A stretch of 64,000 bases of DNA from Alkalibacillus almallahensis (GCF_011761495.1 NZ_JAASRU010000007.1:90025-154024), one strand, 5' to 3'; positions 45,068 to 54,680 are shown, counted from the first letter of the stretch. Program-made: numbers and translations. Notes: generated from the sequence alone by a model not told the origin.

Positions 45068-45274
45068 AGCTTTGTTAAAGTCCGTTGTTGATATTGTGCT
45101 CCGCTTTCGGTGGACGCTTTCCGCAGGCACGGCTCGAGCCTCCTCGGCCGAAAAGCGTGGCCTGTGGGGTCTCGAGACTCGTGCTGTTCCTGCAGGAGTC
45201 GCCACCTTCGCTCCTCACAATTCAACAACTAAGTGCTACATCACTTAAAATCAAGACTAAACTTTAACAGCTCC
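45068..45274 (+). repeat. MITE-like long-hairpin repeat, copy 3
   Basis: About 207 bp, ends AGCTTTGTTAAAG and CTTTAACAGCT (imperfect inverted ends), with the family's nested arms (TCCGCTTTCGGTGGACGC, GAGTCGCCACC, CACAATTCAACAAC). Contracted loop and no extra sequence. Lies between pseG and pseH in the pse operon, 34 nt from the pseG stop. Confidence 0.85.
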
Positions 45275-45308
45275 AACAACTAAGCACTTATAAGTGAAAA
45301 CCATTTTA

Positions 45309-46283
45309 TTAATCCTGACCACAGTTTATTAGTAATTGAATAACTCGTTTAGATCCGTTGCCATCAATCAAACCATTCAAATCATCTGATAACTTCTGTC
45401 TTTCTTGATAAGATAATAGTCTTTCAAATTGTTGTAGCACTTCTTGATCGAACATCGGTGAATTTATATGAACGACTTTCTCACTTAACCCACCATTAAT
45501 TAAACCTGAAATATTATTTTGTTGATTATCCGCGGTTGCTATAGGAATGAATGGCGTTTGTGCACGAATGATCTCTAATAAGGTTTGACCTGCTGCTGTG
45601 ATCACTAGGTCTGCTTGGATGATTTGTTCCATCATGCCTTTAGACCCGAGTTGATCTAATCGATGGATATGACCTTGGTAGAGTTTTTCAACTGATTCAT
45701 CACTAGCTAATAACACATAGAAATGAATATGAGGATAATGACCTGCCAAACTTTCCATTAATACTTGCGAAGACTGATTTCCTGCACTTCCTAGAGTGAT
45801 TAAAACCCGCTCCACATTTTTATTTATAGTTTTGTGCCTTGATTCGGTAAATGGCTTTCTTAAAATGATATAGTCTTTACCACTATAATAATGGTCTCGA
45901 GACTCTGATGCCTCTAGTGACAAATTCACCACTGTCGCATCATCTGGATAATCGATTCGATTGAGATCATCTAAAATCAAACAATGACCCGCTTGTTGTA
46001 CTAATTGCTCATAAACCTTTTTACTGGCCAAATAAGAGTCCACGATCAGATTATGATAATTCTTGATCTTATTTTGAATAAAGCTAAAGTTGCACCAGTC
46101 TACATATTGGACATCAATCTGCTCTAACAGCTCAATGATTTCATCTGAGGTATTCACAATAAACTCAACCTCATAACCTTGGGCGACCGCTTCATCATAA
46201 AGCGCTTTACATCGTGCGACATGACCTAACCCAATATTAGATCCACCTTCTGTTAAAATCATTATCGATTTCAATTTAAACAC
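45309..46283 (-). CDS. pseG: UDP-sugar hydrolase, PseG/SpsG type
   Basis: Removes UDP from UDP-2,4-diacetamido-2,4,6-trideoxy-altropyranose. 324 residues of the GT-B fold, opening TEGGSNIGLGHVARCKAL and ending with a nucleotide-site stretch DLVITAAGQTLLEII. Start at GTG 46283, 4 bp after pseF; a later TTG is possible. Same family as B. subtilis SpsG. Confidence 0.85.
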   Translation of the reverse strand: MFKLKSIMILTEGGSNIGLGHVARCKALYDEAVAQGYEVEFIVNTSDEIIELLEQIDVQYVDWCNFSFIQNKIKNYHNLIVDSYLASKKVYEQLVQQAGHCLILDDLNRIDYPDDATVVNLSLEASESRDHYYSGKDYIILRKPFTESRHKTINKNVERVLITLGSAGNQSSQVLMESLAGHYPHIHFYVLLASDESVEKLYQGHIHRLDQLGSKGMMEQIIQADLVITAAGQTLLEIIRAQTPFIPIATADNQQNNISGLINGGLSEKVVHINSPMFDQEVLQQFERLLSYQERQKLSDDLNGLIDGNGSKRVIQLLINCGQD

Positions 46284-46287
46284 AGCC

Positions 46288-47025
46288 TTAATCCGTTATA
46301 TTTTTCTGGTCAATGTTACTATTAACCTTGGCAATATGAGGATGTTGTTGTAATAACATCAAAATTTCATCTAAATAAAAATCATGCTCGCCATGATATA
46401 AATGGCCATAAATTAACTGAATAACTTCAAAATCTTCTGGAGTATCAAGTGTCAGGCGATAGTGGGATAAATCAACATCTAACTGATAGAAAGCAACATC
46501 ATGTCGTTCTTCGTAAATATAGGGGGTAACATGTTCTTTTTGGTAGGTTTCAAGATTAAGTCGATTAGTTGCTTGCAATACATCATTTGAGAAAACTTCT
46601 ATATCGAACCCTCTGGGATAAGTTCGTCTCTCTTCATAGGGAGGTGCATTGGTGACTAACGAAACAGAGTGATTTTGATAATACTCAATCAAATCATCCA
46701 AAACATGGGGGTCAATCAATGGACAATCAGATGTAATCCTGACAACCGTGTCTAATTGAAATGTATGCGCCGCTTCAGCATAACGACTTAACACGTTTTG
46801 TTCTGAACCTCGAAAAACCGAAGCATTCAACTTTTTAACCTCACTTATAATGGCATCATCTTCTACTAAATCAGTTGTAGCGACAATCACCTCATCCACG
46901 AGTGTCGCTTGATTAACACGCTCCACCACATGAGCTAATACTGATTGCCCTTGAAGTTTTTTTAATACTTTGCCAGGCAACCGTGTAGACCCAATCCTAG
47001 CTTGAATGATAACGCCAACTTTCAT
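46288..47025 (-). CDS. pseF: CMP-nonulosonate cytidylyltransferase (PseF/SpsF type)
   Basis: Activates the finished acid with CTP. 245 residues: VGVIIQARIGSTRLPGKVL nucleotide loop, VVRITSDCPLIDP metal site, and RLTLDTPEDFEVI. Equivalent to B. subtilis SpsF. AGGGG precedes the ATG. It is 7 bp downstream of pseC. Confidence 0.88.
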   Translation of the reverse strand: MKVGVIIQARIGSTRLPGKVLKKLQGQSVLAHVVERVNQATLVDEVIVATTDLVEDDAIISEVKKLNASVFRGSEQNVLSRYAEAAHTFQLDTVVRITSDCPLIDPHVLDDLIEYYQNHSVSLVTNAPPYEERRTYPRGFDIEVFSNDVLQATNRLNLETYQKEHVTPYIYEERHDVAFYQLDVDLSHYRLTLDTPEDFEVIQLIYGHLYHGEHDFYLDEILMLLQQHPHIAKVNSNIDQKNITD

Positions 47026-47032
47026 CTTACCC

Positions 47033-48205
47033 CTACTTTCTAAACGATTGAACTACGTGCCTAACAATTTCAATAACATCTTGAGCATCACCATCTGTCA
47101 TGGCAGGAAATAACGGTAATGTGATTATGGCGTCATATAAGGATTCAGCAACAGGATAATCCCCTTTTCGGTAGCCCATTTGTTGATAAAATGGTTGCAT
47201 ATGCACAGGAATATAGTGAACGTTTACACCCAAATTGTGAGTTCTTAATGCATTAAAAATAGCTTCTCTTGTGCCTGTTAAGTTCGCTAAGTTTAATTGA
47301 ATGACATACAGATGCCAGCTCGATGACACATCATGATGCACAAAAGGTGTTACGATTTCTGCTATATCTTGAAAAGCTTCATTATATATGGCTACAATTT
47401 CGCGACGTCTTTTGATAAAATCATCTAACTTCGATAACTGGCTCAATCCAAGGGCTGCTTGAATATCTGTCATACGATAGTTATAACCTAAAAACTGCAT
47501 CTCATAGTACCAAGGGCCGTGATATTCTTTCATCTCATGTTGGTCACGTGTCACCCCATGAGATCGAAACTGTTTTAATTGTTGATAATACGTTTCATCA
47601 TCGGTTGTAATCATCCCGCCCTCACCTGTTGTTATATGTTTAACAGGGTGAAAGCTGAACATCGTCATATCAGATAAACCACCGATTTTCTCACCTTTGT
47701 AAGTGGCACCAATGGCGTGAGCAGCATCTTCGATTACGATCAGCTCATGTTTATCTGCAATAGCACGAATCGCATCAAGATTAGCAGGCTGACCTGTAAA
47801 ATGGACTGGGATTATGGCTTTTGTGTTTTTCGTGATACGTTTTTCCACTTCATTAGGATCAATATTATACGTGACAGGATCAATATCTGCGAAAATAGGT
47901 GTTCCATTTTGGTATAAAACACAATTTGCCGAAGCTATAAATGTCATCGGTGACGTAATTACTTCATCGCCTTCACCAATTCCAGCGACAAAGCATGCCG
48001 CATGTAGTGCTGCTGTCCCACTCGAGAATGAAACAGCATATTTTGCTCCTACTTTACTTGCAACAGCTCCTTCAAACTCATCTACTTTAGGTCCTGTCGT
48101 TAGGAAATCACTTTTCAAAACATCTACGACTTTCTCTATATCATTGAGACTAAGACTTTGTTTGCCATAGGGTAACAACCTATCTCTCTTTGGATCATGA
48201 ACCAT
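47033..48205 (-). CDS. pseC: UDP-4-amino-4,6-dideoxy-AltNAc transaminase
   Basis: PLP-dependent aminotransferase of the DegT/DnrJ/EryC1 family, second step of pseudaminate synthesis. 390 residues: FSSGTAALHAA, IEDAAHAIGA, PLP lysine in SFHPVKHITTGEGG and FRSHGVTRD. ATG at 48205, AAGGTG 6 nt upstream, is preferred to a GTG three codons earlier. Confidence 0.9.
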   Translation of the reverse strand: MVHDPKRDRLLPYGKQSLSLNDIEKVVDVLKSDFLTTGPKVDEFEGAVASKVGAKYAVSFSSGTAALHAACFVAGIGEGDEVITSPMTFIASANCVLYQNGTPIFADIDPVTYNIDPNEVEKRITKNTKAIIPVHFTGQPANLDAIRAIADKHELIVIEDAAHAIGATYKGEKIGGLSDMTMFSFHPVKHITTGEGGMITTDDETYYQQLKQFRSHGVTRDQHEMKEYHGPWYYEMQFLGYNYRMTDIQAALGLSQLSKLDDFIKRRREIVAIYNEAFQDIAEIVTPFVHHDVSSSWHLYVIQLNLANLTGTREAIFNALRTHNLGVNVHYIPVHMQPFYQQMGYRKGDYPVAESLYDAIITLPLFPAMTDGDAQDVIEIVRHVVQSFRK

Positions 48206-48294
48206 CCTCTTCACCTTCTTATTTTGTTAAAAAGTTGAACAACTTCAAATAGGTGATTCCAATCAAATTTTACTTATAAATGAGATTGCTATAT

Positions 48295-49239
48295 TTAGAT
48301 CAAATTAGTCGATTGAATCCAACTCTCTGTCTTTTTAATGCCTGCTTTCAAGCTGTGTGACGGTTTCCAATCAAGCAATCTCTGGGCTTTTTGGTAATCG
48401 CACACTAACCTTGGAATCTCACTTTGAGGGTGAATATGTTCAATATGTTTAATACGACTTTGATCATCCACGATTAACTCAGCTAATTTGTTAATGCTAA
48501 TATCTTCACCCAGTCCTGCATTCACAATTTCGCCGTTCACTTGATCTGAGTAACCCGCTTTTAAAATAAACCGTGCACAATCCTCCACATAGAGTAAATC
48601 CCTCGTTTGCTTCCCATCCCCATAGATCTCAAGTGGCTGACCCGCCAGTTTATTTTTTAGAAAAATAGCGACTACGCCACCTTCTCCTCCCGTTTTCTGA
48701 TAAGGTCCATAGGTATTAAATGGTCGTATTACGGTAATGGGCAACCCGTAGCTATGATAGTAAGATAGACACATATTTTCCGCTGCTAGTTTTGAACCTG
48801 CATAAGGGGAAGCTGGTTTTACTGGATTTTTCTCATTGATCGCCTCTGATTCATAAGCCTTTTGATAAACCATACATGTGCTCATGAATACCATCTTAAC
48901 GTTATGGATTCTGCACCGCTCAAGCACATTAAAGGATCCGATTACATCATTTTCAAATGTTGTTTTAGAATCATCTATACTATCCTGCACATTGATACTT
49001 GCCGCCAGATGAAAGCAAATATCAAACTTTTGATTAAACAATAGGTTTAATATATGCTGATCTTTAATATCCCCGACGATTAAGTCCATAAAATTCTTAT
49101 CTTGATAAAAAGCTTCCAAATTTTCTTGTCTACCATTTGATAGATCATCTAACACCCACACCTGGTGGTGATCCCTCAATAACTGGTCAACAACCCATCT
49201 CCCAATGAAGCCTGCTCCACCTGTTACGAGAATTTTCAA
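48295..49239 (-). CDS. NAD-dependent epimerase/dehydratase (extended SDR)
   Basis: 314-residue sugar-nucleotide enzyme with VTGGAGFIG, the YxxxK motif in SPYAGSKLAAEN, FNTYGPYQKTGGEGG and YGDGKQTRDLLYVED. Related to UDP-glucose 4-epimerases and dTDP-glucose 4,6-dehydratases; activity uncertain. Not one of the six core Pse steps, so it probably makes another residue of the glycan. Start is TTG 49239, GGAGG 8 nt upstream. Confidence 0.85.
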   Translation of the reverse strand: MKILVTGGAGFIGRWVVDQLLRDHHQVWVLDDLSNGRQENLEAFYQDKNFMDLIVGDIKDQHILNLLFNQKFDICFHLAASINVQDSIDDSKTTFENDVIGSFNVLERCRIHNVKMVFMSTCMVYQKAYESEAINEKNPVKPASPYAGSKLAAENMCLSYYHSYGLPITVIRPFNTYGPYQKTGGEGGVVAIFLKNKLAGQPLEIYGDGKQTRDLLYVEDCARFILKAGYSDQVNGEIVNAGLGEDISINKLAELIVDDQSRIKHIEHIHPQSEIPRLVCDYQKAQRLLDWKPSHSLKAGIKKTESWIQSTNLI

Positions 49240-49317
49240 TACAATCGCCTCCTTTCTCGCTGTCATATGTTTAATATTTTTTTAGTTGGATTGAGTCATT
49301 TCTTAAAAAACTATAAA

Positions 49318-50724
49318 TCAAGTTGAGAACTTTTTAATTAACTTGTGCAATCTCTCACTTGATAAGCCTAAATCAGGATAGGCGTATTCTATAAACTTTT
49401 TCCTTATTTCACTTACTTCTTTATTCCACTTAGGATCGTAAAAAAATTTTATAATTAAATCTGCTAATTTTTCAGGATCTTTTTGGACTAACTCACCTAA
49501 TTCATCAAAGTAACCCGTATAACTGAGCAATCTATTTTGTATAATGAACACAGGTTTATCGACTAACATCGCCTCTAACCCTACTGTAGATGGGTATGAA
49601 ACAACACCATCCACGTGAGGAAGTGTTTCATATAAATCATAAGACCCGCTCGATTTAATAAATGGGAATTTTCTTTCAAGCGCATGAGTTTCCGTATTTG
49701 GATAGTCTTTTAATAAAATATTTAACTTTATTTCCTTCGAAGCTGAAATCTTTTCTAGTAGCGTTTCCCATTTGCTAATATTGCGCTCACCTCTAACCAC
49801 AACAAGTAGTGTTTTCTTGTTATGATTCAATCCTAGACTTTTATCAAAAGTAGCGCGTGATATGGGACTTGGTTGAAATGCCTGATCAAATCTGGGATGC
49901 CCCGTAATCTCTAGCGCTTCTTCTTTCACCCCTAAAGCCTTATACCAATCCACTTCATACTGACCATAAACAGCGTCTATATTAGCGATTTTCGGAATAT
50001 AGCCAAATTCATTACCGATAATCCCGTGTTGCGTACAAATGGTCGAAATCCCCCGTTTGGCTGCTACAAACGTCACAACACGACTGAAATGATTAGGGCT
50101 CGAAATCACAATACAAGAAGCAGGAATATCCTTTAGCATGTTATTGCAAATTTCAATTTGATTAATGGCAGTGGACATTCTATTAAAAAGCATTTTTTGA
50201 AATTTAGGCTTTTGGTATAAGTGGTGATCTTTATAGCTTTTCAGCAACTTCTTCACCTGAAGTCTCATATGAGTAGTAGCCGTATTCACATTGGGCAAAT
50301 AATCATTCACATAATGAACGGGCATATTAAGTGAAGGATCTTGCGGCGACTTTTTTTGATTCGTTTTGACGACGACTGTTTTGGAAGGATTGAAGTAATG
50401 GTTCAATGTCTCAGGTGGAATGCGAAGTAACTGGTCATTAATGAAGAGTACTCTATCTGATTTATTTGCCTTTCTGGTTTCTTTGCGTTGTGACTGTATA
50501 TATTGGTCGAATAACTGTTGAACTTTTGACTGATTATCAATTCTTCTCGTTAGTTGTTTTGCAAAGGTATCCGTATCTAATTGTTTCCACACTTCTGGAT
50601 TATTTCGAATTAAGGCTGGAAAATGAACAAGATAAGACAAGGAAAGGCCGTTATAAGTGATGCTTTCGAAATCACGTATAAACTCAAGATATAACGACCA
50701 ATAATTTTGGACATACGTATTCAT
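49318..50724 (-). CDS. CDP-glycerol glycerophosphotransferase-like glycan enzyme, paralogue A
   Basis: 468-residue GT-B-like protein. The C-terminal half has CTQHGIIGNEFGYIPKIANIDAVYG, ITGHPRFDQAF, LLVVVRGE and the PHVDGVVSYPSTVGLEA donor-site region, typical of the CDP-glycerol/polysaccharide transferase group (B. subtilis SpsB is annotated this way). Substrate not readable. ATG 50724 has AGGTG 6 nt upstream. It follows its paralogue by 16 bp; both open MNT and NYWSLY. Confidence 0.75.
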   Translation of the reverse strand: MNTYVQNYWSLYLEFIRDFESITYNGLSLSYLVHFPALIRNNPEVWKQLDTDTFAKQLTRRIDNQSKVQQLFDQYIQSQRKETRKANKSDRVLFINDQLLRIPPETLNHYFNPSKTVVVKTNQKKSPQDPSLNMPVHYVNDYLPNVNTATTHMRLQVKKLLKSYKDHHLYQKPKFQKMLFNRMSTAINQIEICNNMLKDIPASCIVISSPNHFSRVVTFVAAKRGISTICTQHGIIGNEFGYIPKIANIDAVYGQYEVDWYKALGVKEEALEITGHPRFDQAFQPSPISRATFDKSLGLNHNKKTLLVVVRGERNISKWETLLEKISASKEIKLNILLKDYPNTETHALERKFPFIKSSGSYDLYETLPHVDGVVSYPSTVGLEAMLVDKPVFIIQNRLLSYTGYFDELGELVQKDPEKLADLIIKFFYDPKWNKEVSEIRKKFIEYAYPDLGLSSERLHKLIKKFST

Positions 50725-50740
50725 GGTATCCACCTTTTCA

Positions 50741-52252
50741 CTATTTTCTTGTTAACCTAGCAACAGATCGCTTCAGCCTTTGACCAGAGTTGCTCATATC
50801 AGGGTATGCGACATGAAGGAATTTCTTCTTCTTCCTAGAAGCATACACTTTAAATTCTGAATCGGTAAAATACTTCATAATTACTTCACCTAATTGTTTA
50901 GGCTCCCGTTTGACTAACTGACCTAGCGCTTGAAAGTATCCAGAATAACCATCAAAGTTACTATTAAGAATAAACACTGGTTTGTTTGCGATACTCGCTT
51001 CCAAAGCAACCGTAGACGTGTAGGAAATGACTGCGTCAACGTGAGGAAATATGTCGTAAATAGAATAATCGGCTGTCGATTGTACGAAAGAAAACTCTTT
51101 TGTTAACTGATGAGGCTTCTTACTAGGATAGTTTTTTATAATGATATTCAAATTAAGCTTTTTAATCGTTTGTATAAGCTTTCTCCATCGATTAATATCC
51201 TCATTATTTCTAATGACAATCAATAAGGTTCGTTTGTTATTATTTAAACCTAACCGTCGATTAAATTGTGACCGTTTAGTTGTTGGTCTCTCAAATGCCT
51301 GATCAAACCTAGGGTGACCAATGATCTCTATTGCGGATTGTGGCACGCCTAACTGGTTATACCACTTGACTTCATAGTTACCGTAAACAGCATCTATTGT
51401 CGCTATTTTAGGAATGTAGCCAAATTCACTGGCGATAATACCATGTTGCATACAAATTGATGGAATGCCTTTAGTGGCAGCGACGACAGCTAGTATTCTA
51501 TTAATATAAGAATGTGTCGTTGAAACAATGACACAGGAGATTGGTCTCTCACTCAGAAAATGTTTAGCCTGCTCAATTCGTTCAACAATTGCAGAGATCA
51601 TATTCAAAAAGTACCGTTGAAAACTCTTGTTTTGGTATAATGGATGGTTTTTATGAGCTGCAAAAATTTCTCGAGCCCTATTTTGTAAATGGACGACAGC
51701 TTTTTTAGTATTAATGGAGTAATCACTTAAATAATCGGTGTTGAGGCTTTGATGGGATTGAGTGCTTGGTATGGTTGGTTTGGGTGGTTTTATCTTCTTA
51801 ATATGGTTACCAGAGTTGACATTTGCTTTATCTCCCCTTTTTTTCTTACTGGATCGCTTCTTGATTTGATGGGGTCTTTTTATATTCGCTTGCAGCATAA
51901 GGATTCTGGATGGATGAAAATACTTTGAAATGGTAGGTCTTGAGATTCGTAATAATTTATCGTTGTGGAATACGACTAATCCATTTTCCTTTTTCACTTG
52001 TGAGTTCCGTTGGTGTTGGGCCATGAATTGGTCAAAGACTTCTTGTATTTCTTTATGTTCGTTCACTTGGCTTCTTAGATGTTTATGGAACTTTTTACTC
52101 GATAACTGTCTCCATAGAGCCGGATTTTTGCTGACTTGACTATAGAAGTTACAAAACAAGTATGATATGGAATACCCATCATATTTTAGATTTTCGAAAT
52201 CGTTCAGAAAATCCATATATAAAGACCAATAATTTTTTGTAAGAGTATTCAT
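50741..52252 (-). CDS. CDP-glycerol glycerophosphotransferase-like glycan enzyme, paralogue B
   Basis: 503-residue homologue of the next gene with the same N terminus (MNTLTKNYWSLYMDF) and shared ICMQHGIIASEFGYIPKIATI, IGHPRFDQAFERP and PHVDAVISYTSTVALEA segments. It has an extra basic linker near residues 135-175 (KRSSKKKRGDK). GAGGAGG is 5 nt before the ATG. The pair looks like a tandem duplication that has diverged, probably to transfer two related residues. Confidence 0.75.
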   Translation of the reverse strand: MNTLTKNYWSLYMDFLNDFENLKYDGYSISYLFCNFYSQVSKNPALWRQLSSKKFHKHLRSQVNEHKEIQEVFDQFMAQHQRNSQVKKENGLVVFHNDKLLRISRPTISKYFHPSRILMLQANIKRPHQIKKRSSKKKRGDKANVNSGNHIKKIKPPKPTIPSTQSHQSLNTDYLSDYSINTKKAVVHLQNRAREIFAAHKNHPLYQNKSFQRYFLNMISAIVERIEQAKHFLSERPISCVIVSTTHSYINRILAVVAATKGIPSICMQHGIIASEFGYIPKIATIDAVYGNYEVKWYNQLGVPQSAIEIIGHPRFDQAFERPTTKRSQFNRRLGLNNNKRTLLIVIRNNEDINRWRKLIQTIKKLNLNIIIKNYPSKKPHQLTKEFSFVQSTADYSIYDIFPHVDAVISYTSTVALEASIANKPVFILNSNFDGYSGYFQALGQLVKREPKQLGEVIMKYFTDSEFKVYASRKKKKFLHVAYPDMSNSGQRLKRSVARLTRK

Positions 52253-52288
52253 GATAGCCTCCTCACTATGATCAGACATTTTAAAAAA

Positions 52289-52561
52289 AGCTTTGTTAAA
52301 GTCCGTTGTTGAATTGTTATCCGCTCTCGGTGGACGCTTTTACCCATAGGGCACAAGTACAACATCTGTTCAATCTCACTGCGTTCGTTTTTCACAGTGT
52401 TTTCTATGCAGGGGCACGGCTCGAGCCTCCTCGGAAGAAAAACGCTTCCTGCGGGGTCTCGAGACACGTGCTATTCCCACAGGAGTCGCCACCTTCGCTT
52501 CTCACAATTCAACAACTAAGTGCTATATCATTTAAAATCAACACTAATTTTTAACAGAGCC
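52289..52561 (+). repeat. MITE-like long-hairpin repeat, copy 4 (interrupted)
   Basis: Family member with ends AGCTTTGTTAAAGTCCG and TTTTTAACAGAGCC. About 70 bp of foreign sequence (roughly 52333-52406) interrupts one arm. That insert begins and ends with CCCATAG/CTATGCAGGGG-type inverted ends and carries a CACTG...CAGTG hairpin. The outer end touches the pseB stop codon. Confidence 0.85.
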
Positions 52562-53563
52562 TTAAAGAAACTTCGCTTTTTTTAACAATGAGCGTAGTTC
52601 TTCATGATTTAGGGGTTGCTGACGTTCAGATGTATAAGTTCCATTTAAAACTTCCTTCGTATTAGGGTAAGTCACGTCACTCGATCGTCTAGGTATAATA
52701 TACATCTCAGATAATTCTCTCGCGTAAGTGGATTCTTCATAGGACATTAACTCTTCAAACATCTTTTCACCTGGTCTTACCCCTATTGATTCAATATCTA
52801 TTTCTGATTGGTTGATGTTATATTGTCTAGCGATTTCGTCTATTAACACATCGACTAAGTCCCCTAATTTAATCACAGGCATTTTCAAGACGAAAATTTC
52901 TCCACCTTTTGCTTCTTGTAATGCCTTAATCGTTAATTCTGTTGCCTGATCTGGCGTCATCATGAAACGTGTCATATCTAAATCAGTAACTTTGATTTTC
53001 TTTTCCTTTAGTATTTGTTCCTTAAAAAGTGGAATCACTGAACCTCTTGAACCCATCACATTGCCAAATCGAACACTAGAAAAAATAGTTTGATTGTCAG
53101 TTCGATTGAGTTCTGTAGCCGAAATCATTCTCTCACCGATTAACTTAGTTGCACCGTACGTATTAGGAGGAGAGATCGCTTTATCTGAACTTGTAAAAAT
53201 CACTCTTTTCACCTGGTGTTCAAGCGCTGCACGAATGACATTATTCGTGCCCTGAACATTAGTTTTAACCGCTTCATAAGGGTTATGTTCACATGAATCT
53301 ACTCGCTTCATCGCTGCTAAATGAAACACATAATCAATACCTTCCATAGCTGTTGCAATACTGTCATAATCCCTAACATCACCAATAATGAAATGAAACA
53401 TTTCGTTGAAGCCTAGCTCTTCTTGTAATTGTTGCTGCTTAAACTCATCACGACTAAATATATAAATAGAATCTGGATATTCCTTAATTAAATGCCTAGC
53501 TATACTCTTCCCGATCGTTCCAGTGCCACCAGTAATAAGAACTTTTTTTCCCTCAAAAAACAC
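52562..53563 (-). CDS. pseB: UDP-N-acetylglucosamine 4,6-dehydratase (inverting)
   Basis: First step of CMP-pseudaminate synthesis. 333-residue SDR with VLITGGTGTIGKSI, HLAAMKRVD, SSDKAISPPNTYGATKL (catalytic KxxY variant region), VRFGNVMGSRGSVIP. The SSDKAxxPxNxYGATK signature is that of the PseB type. Start is GTG 53563, GGAGGGG 5 nt upstream; a TTG seven codons earlier overlaps that site. First gene of the operon. Confidence 0.93.
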   Translation of the reverse strand: MFFEGKKVLITGGTGTIGKSIARHLIKEYPDSIYIFSRDEFKQQQLQEELGFNEMFHFIIGDVRDYDSIATAMEGIDYVFHLAAMKRVDSCEHNPYEAVKTNVQGTNNVIRAALEHQVKRVIFTSSDKAISPPNTYGATKLIGERMISATELNRTDNQTIFSSVRFGNVMGSRGSVIPLFKEQILKEKKIKVTDLDMTRFMMTPDQATELTIKALQEAKGGEIFVLKMPVIKLGDLVDVLIDEIARQYNINQSEIDIESIGVRPGEKMFEELMSYEESTYARELSEMYIIPRRSSDVTYPNTKEVLNGTYTSERQQPLNHEELRSLLKKAKFL

Positions 53564-53896
53564 GACATCCCCTCCTTTATTCAAGTCCAGTGGTCTTAAT
53601 AAGTTTTCATAGTGTCACTAATTATATATATTAAAAATAGTTATGCCGGTTAAAGTCGCAGGCCTACTCTCGCAACCCATTTTGATACTTGTATTCATGA
53701 CTCATAAAATCCCAGAATCTATTTAGACGACATAACATTTTAATAGGCTAAATACAGAATTAATTAATTGGATATTCATTTTCAATTGGAATATTGGTGA
53801 ATATGCCTTGATTAACACACGCATGTCACGAATTCCTAGCTTAACAATAAGATATTAGTAAGAAGTGCGTATTAATAAGTAAAGGAGTCTTGAGCT
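53564..53896. other. Divergent region upstream of pseB
   Basis: 333 bp, AT-rich, between minus-strand pseB and the plus-strand coiled-coil gene. I searched both strands for sigma-K (AC-N17-CATA) and sigma-A patterns and found no convincing pair. No RNA or repeat seen. Confidence 0.4.
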
Positions 53897-54340
53897 ATGG
53901 ATGAAAAGAATTATGAAGAAGAACATACACATACAGAGCAAAAAGATGAATCCATTTCAGAATCCATCAATAATCTGAAGCAAGATGTTGATTCAATTAA
54001 AGAAGAAGTCGGGGAAATGCAAATTCAAAAACTGCTCACAAAGATGTTCCAGATGATGGATCAAATTGACGATCAACTTAAGAAATTAGAAGAGGAAATC
54101 AATTTGCAGAAGGAAAACCGTCAAAAAACAGAAGAAACTGCGAATTCAACGCCTAATCAACCTAAACCTCGAATGTCTGAGTACAAAATGTTACAAAACA
54201 TGTTGCAATCCTCTGGTTCTACAGGAACACCCAGCAATCAAAGAAACAGCAACTTAACAAGAAATCGCGCAAATAACGGGGCCCCCTCAGCTCCTAATAT
54301 GCTTAATAAAAATATCATCACTCGCAAATCTACAAGATAA
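53897..54340 (+). CDS. Small coiled-coil protein with MSEYxxLQNML signature
   Basis: 147 residues: acidic N terminus, coiled coil (about 20-85, rich in heptad K, E, I, L), then PRMSEYKMLQNMLQ at about 98 and a final LNKNIITRKSTR. The last two segments are shared with the 314-residue protein at 57116. No signal peptide. AAGGAG lies 9 nt before the ATG. Unknown function; context suggests spore-surface assembly. Not recognised in any family. Confidence 0.75.
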   Translation: MDEKNYEEEHTHTEQKDESISESINNLKQDVDSIKEEVGEMQIQKLLTKMFQMMDQIDDQLKKLEEEINLQKENRQKTEETANSTPNQPKPRMSEYKMLQNMLQSSGSTGTPSNQRNSNLTRNRANNGAPSAPNMLNKNIITRKSTR

Positions 54341-54539
54341 AACCCTATCAATATAGACTACTAAATGGTCCCAAAGGCTTTTCCATTCTCCTCGTTCACT
54401 ATACCTACTAGATAAACAGTTAAGAAGATCAACTAAATTAACCCTTATAAAATCACCTATTTTCATAGATTGACTCTAGTTGCCCAAACGTTTTTCATAC
54501 TTTAGCTTATAATATAGTATTCAGAAAGGAGATGATGTT

Positions 54540-54680
54540 TTGAAAGCGCGGGACCTTAGTAAGAACTCAAATAACGGAACATCTTCAAATGAAAAGAAGC
54601 CTATAACACTCGAAACGCCACCTGGTCAGCAGAATCGTATTACGTTTGGAGGTTGTGGTTGCGGTAAAAACAAAGGCTAA
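54540..54680 (+). CDS. 46-residue Gly/Cys-tailed small protein
   Basis: TTG start with AAAGGAG 8 nt upstream; product opens MKARDLSKNSNNG and ends FGGCGCGKNKG. Hydrophilic, no membrane segment, two cysteines. The very good ribosome site and clean stop support a real gene, although short. A -10-like CATACTTTA sits ~36 nt before the start and also a TATAAT, neither with a good -35. Unknown family. Confidence 0.6.
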   Translation: MKARDLSKNSNNGTSSNEKKPITLETPPGQQNRITFGGCGCGKNKG

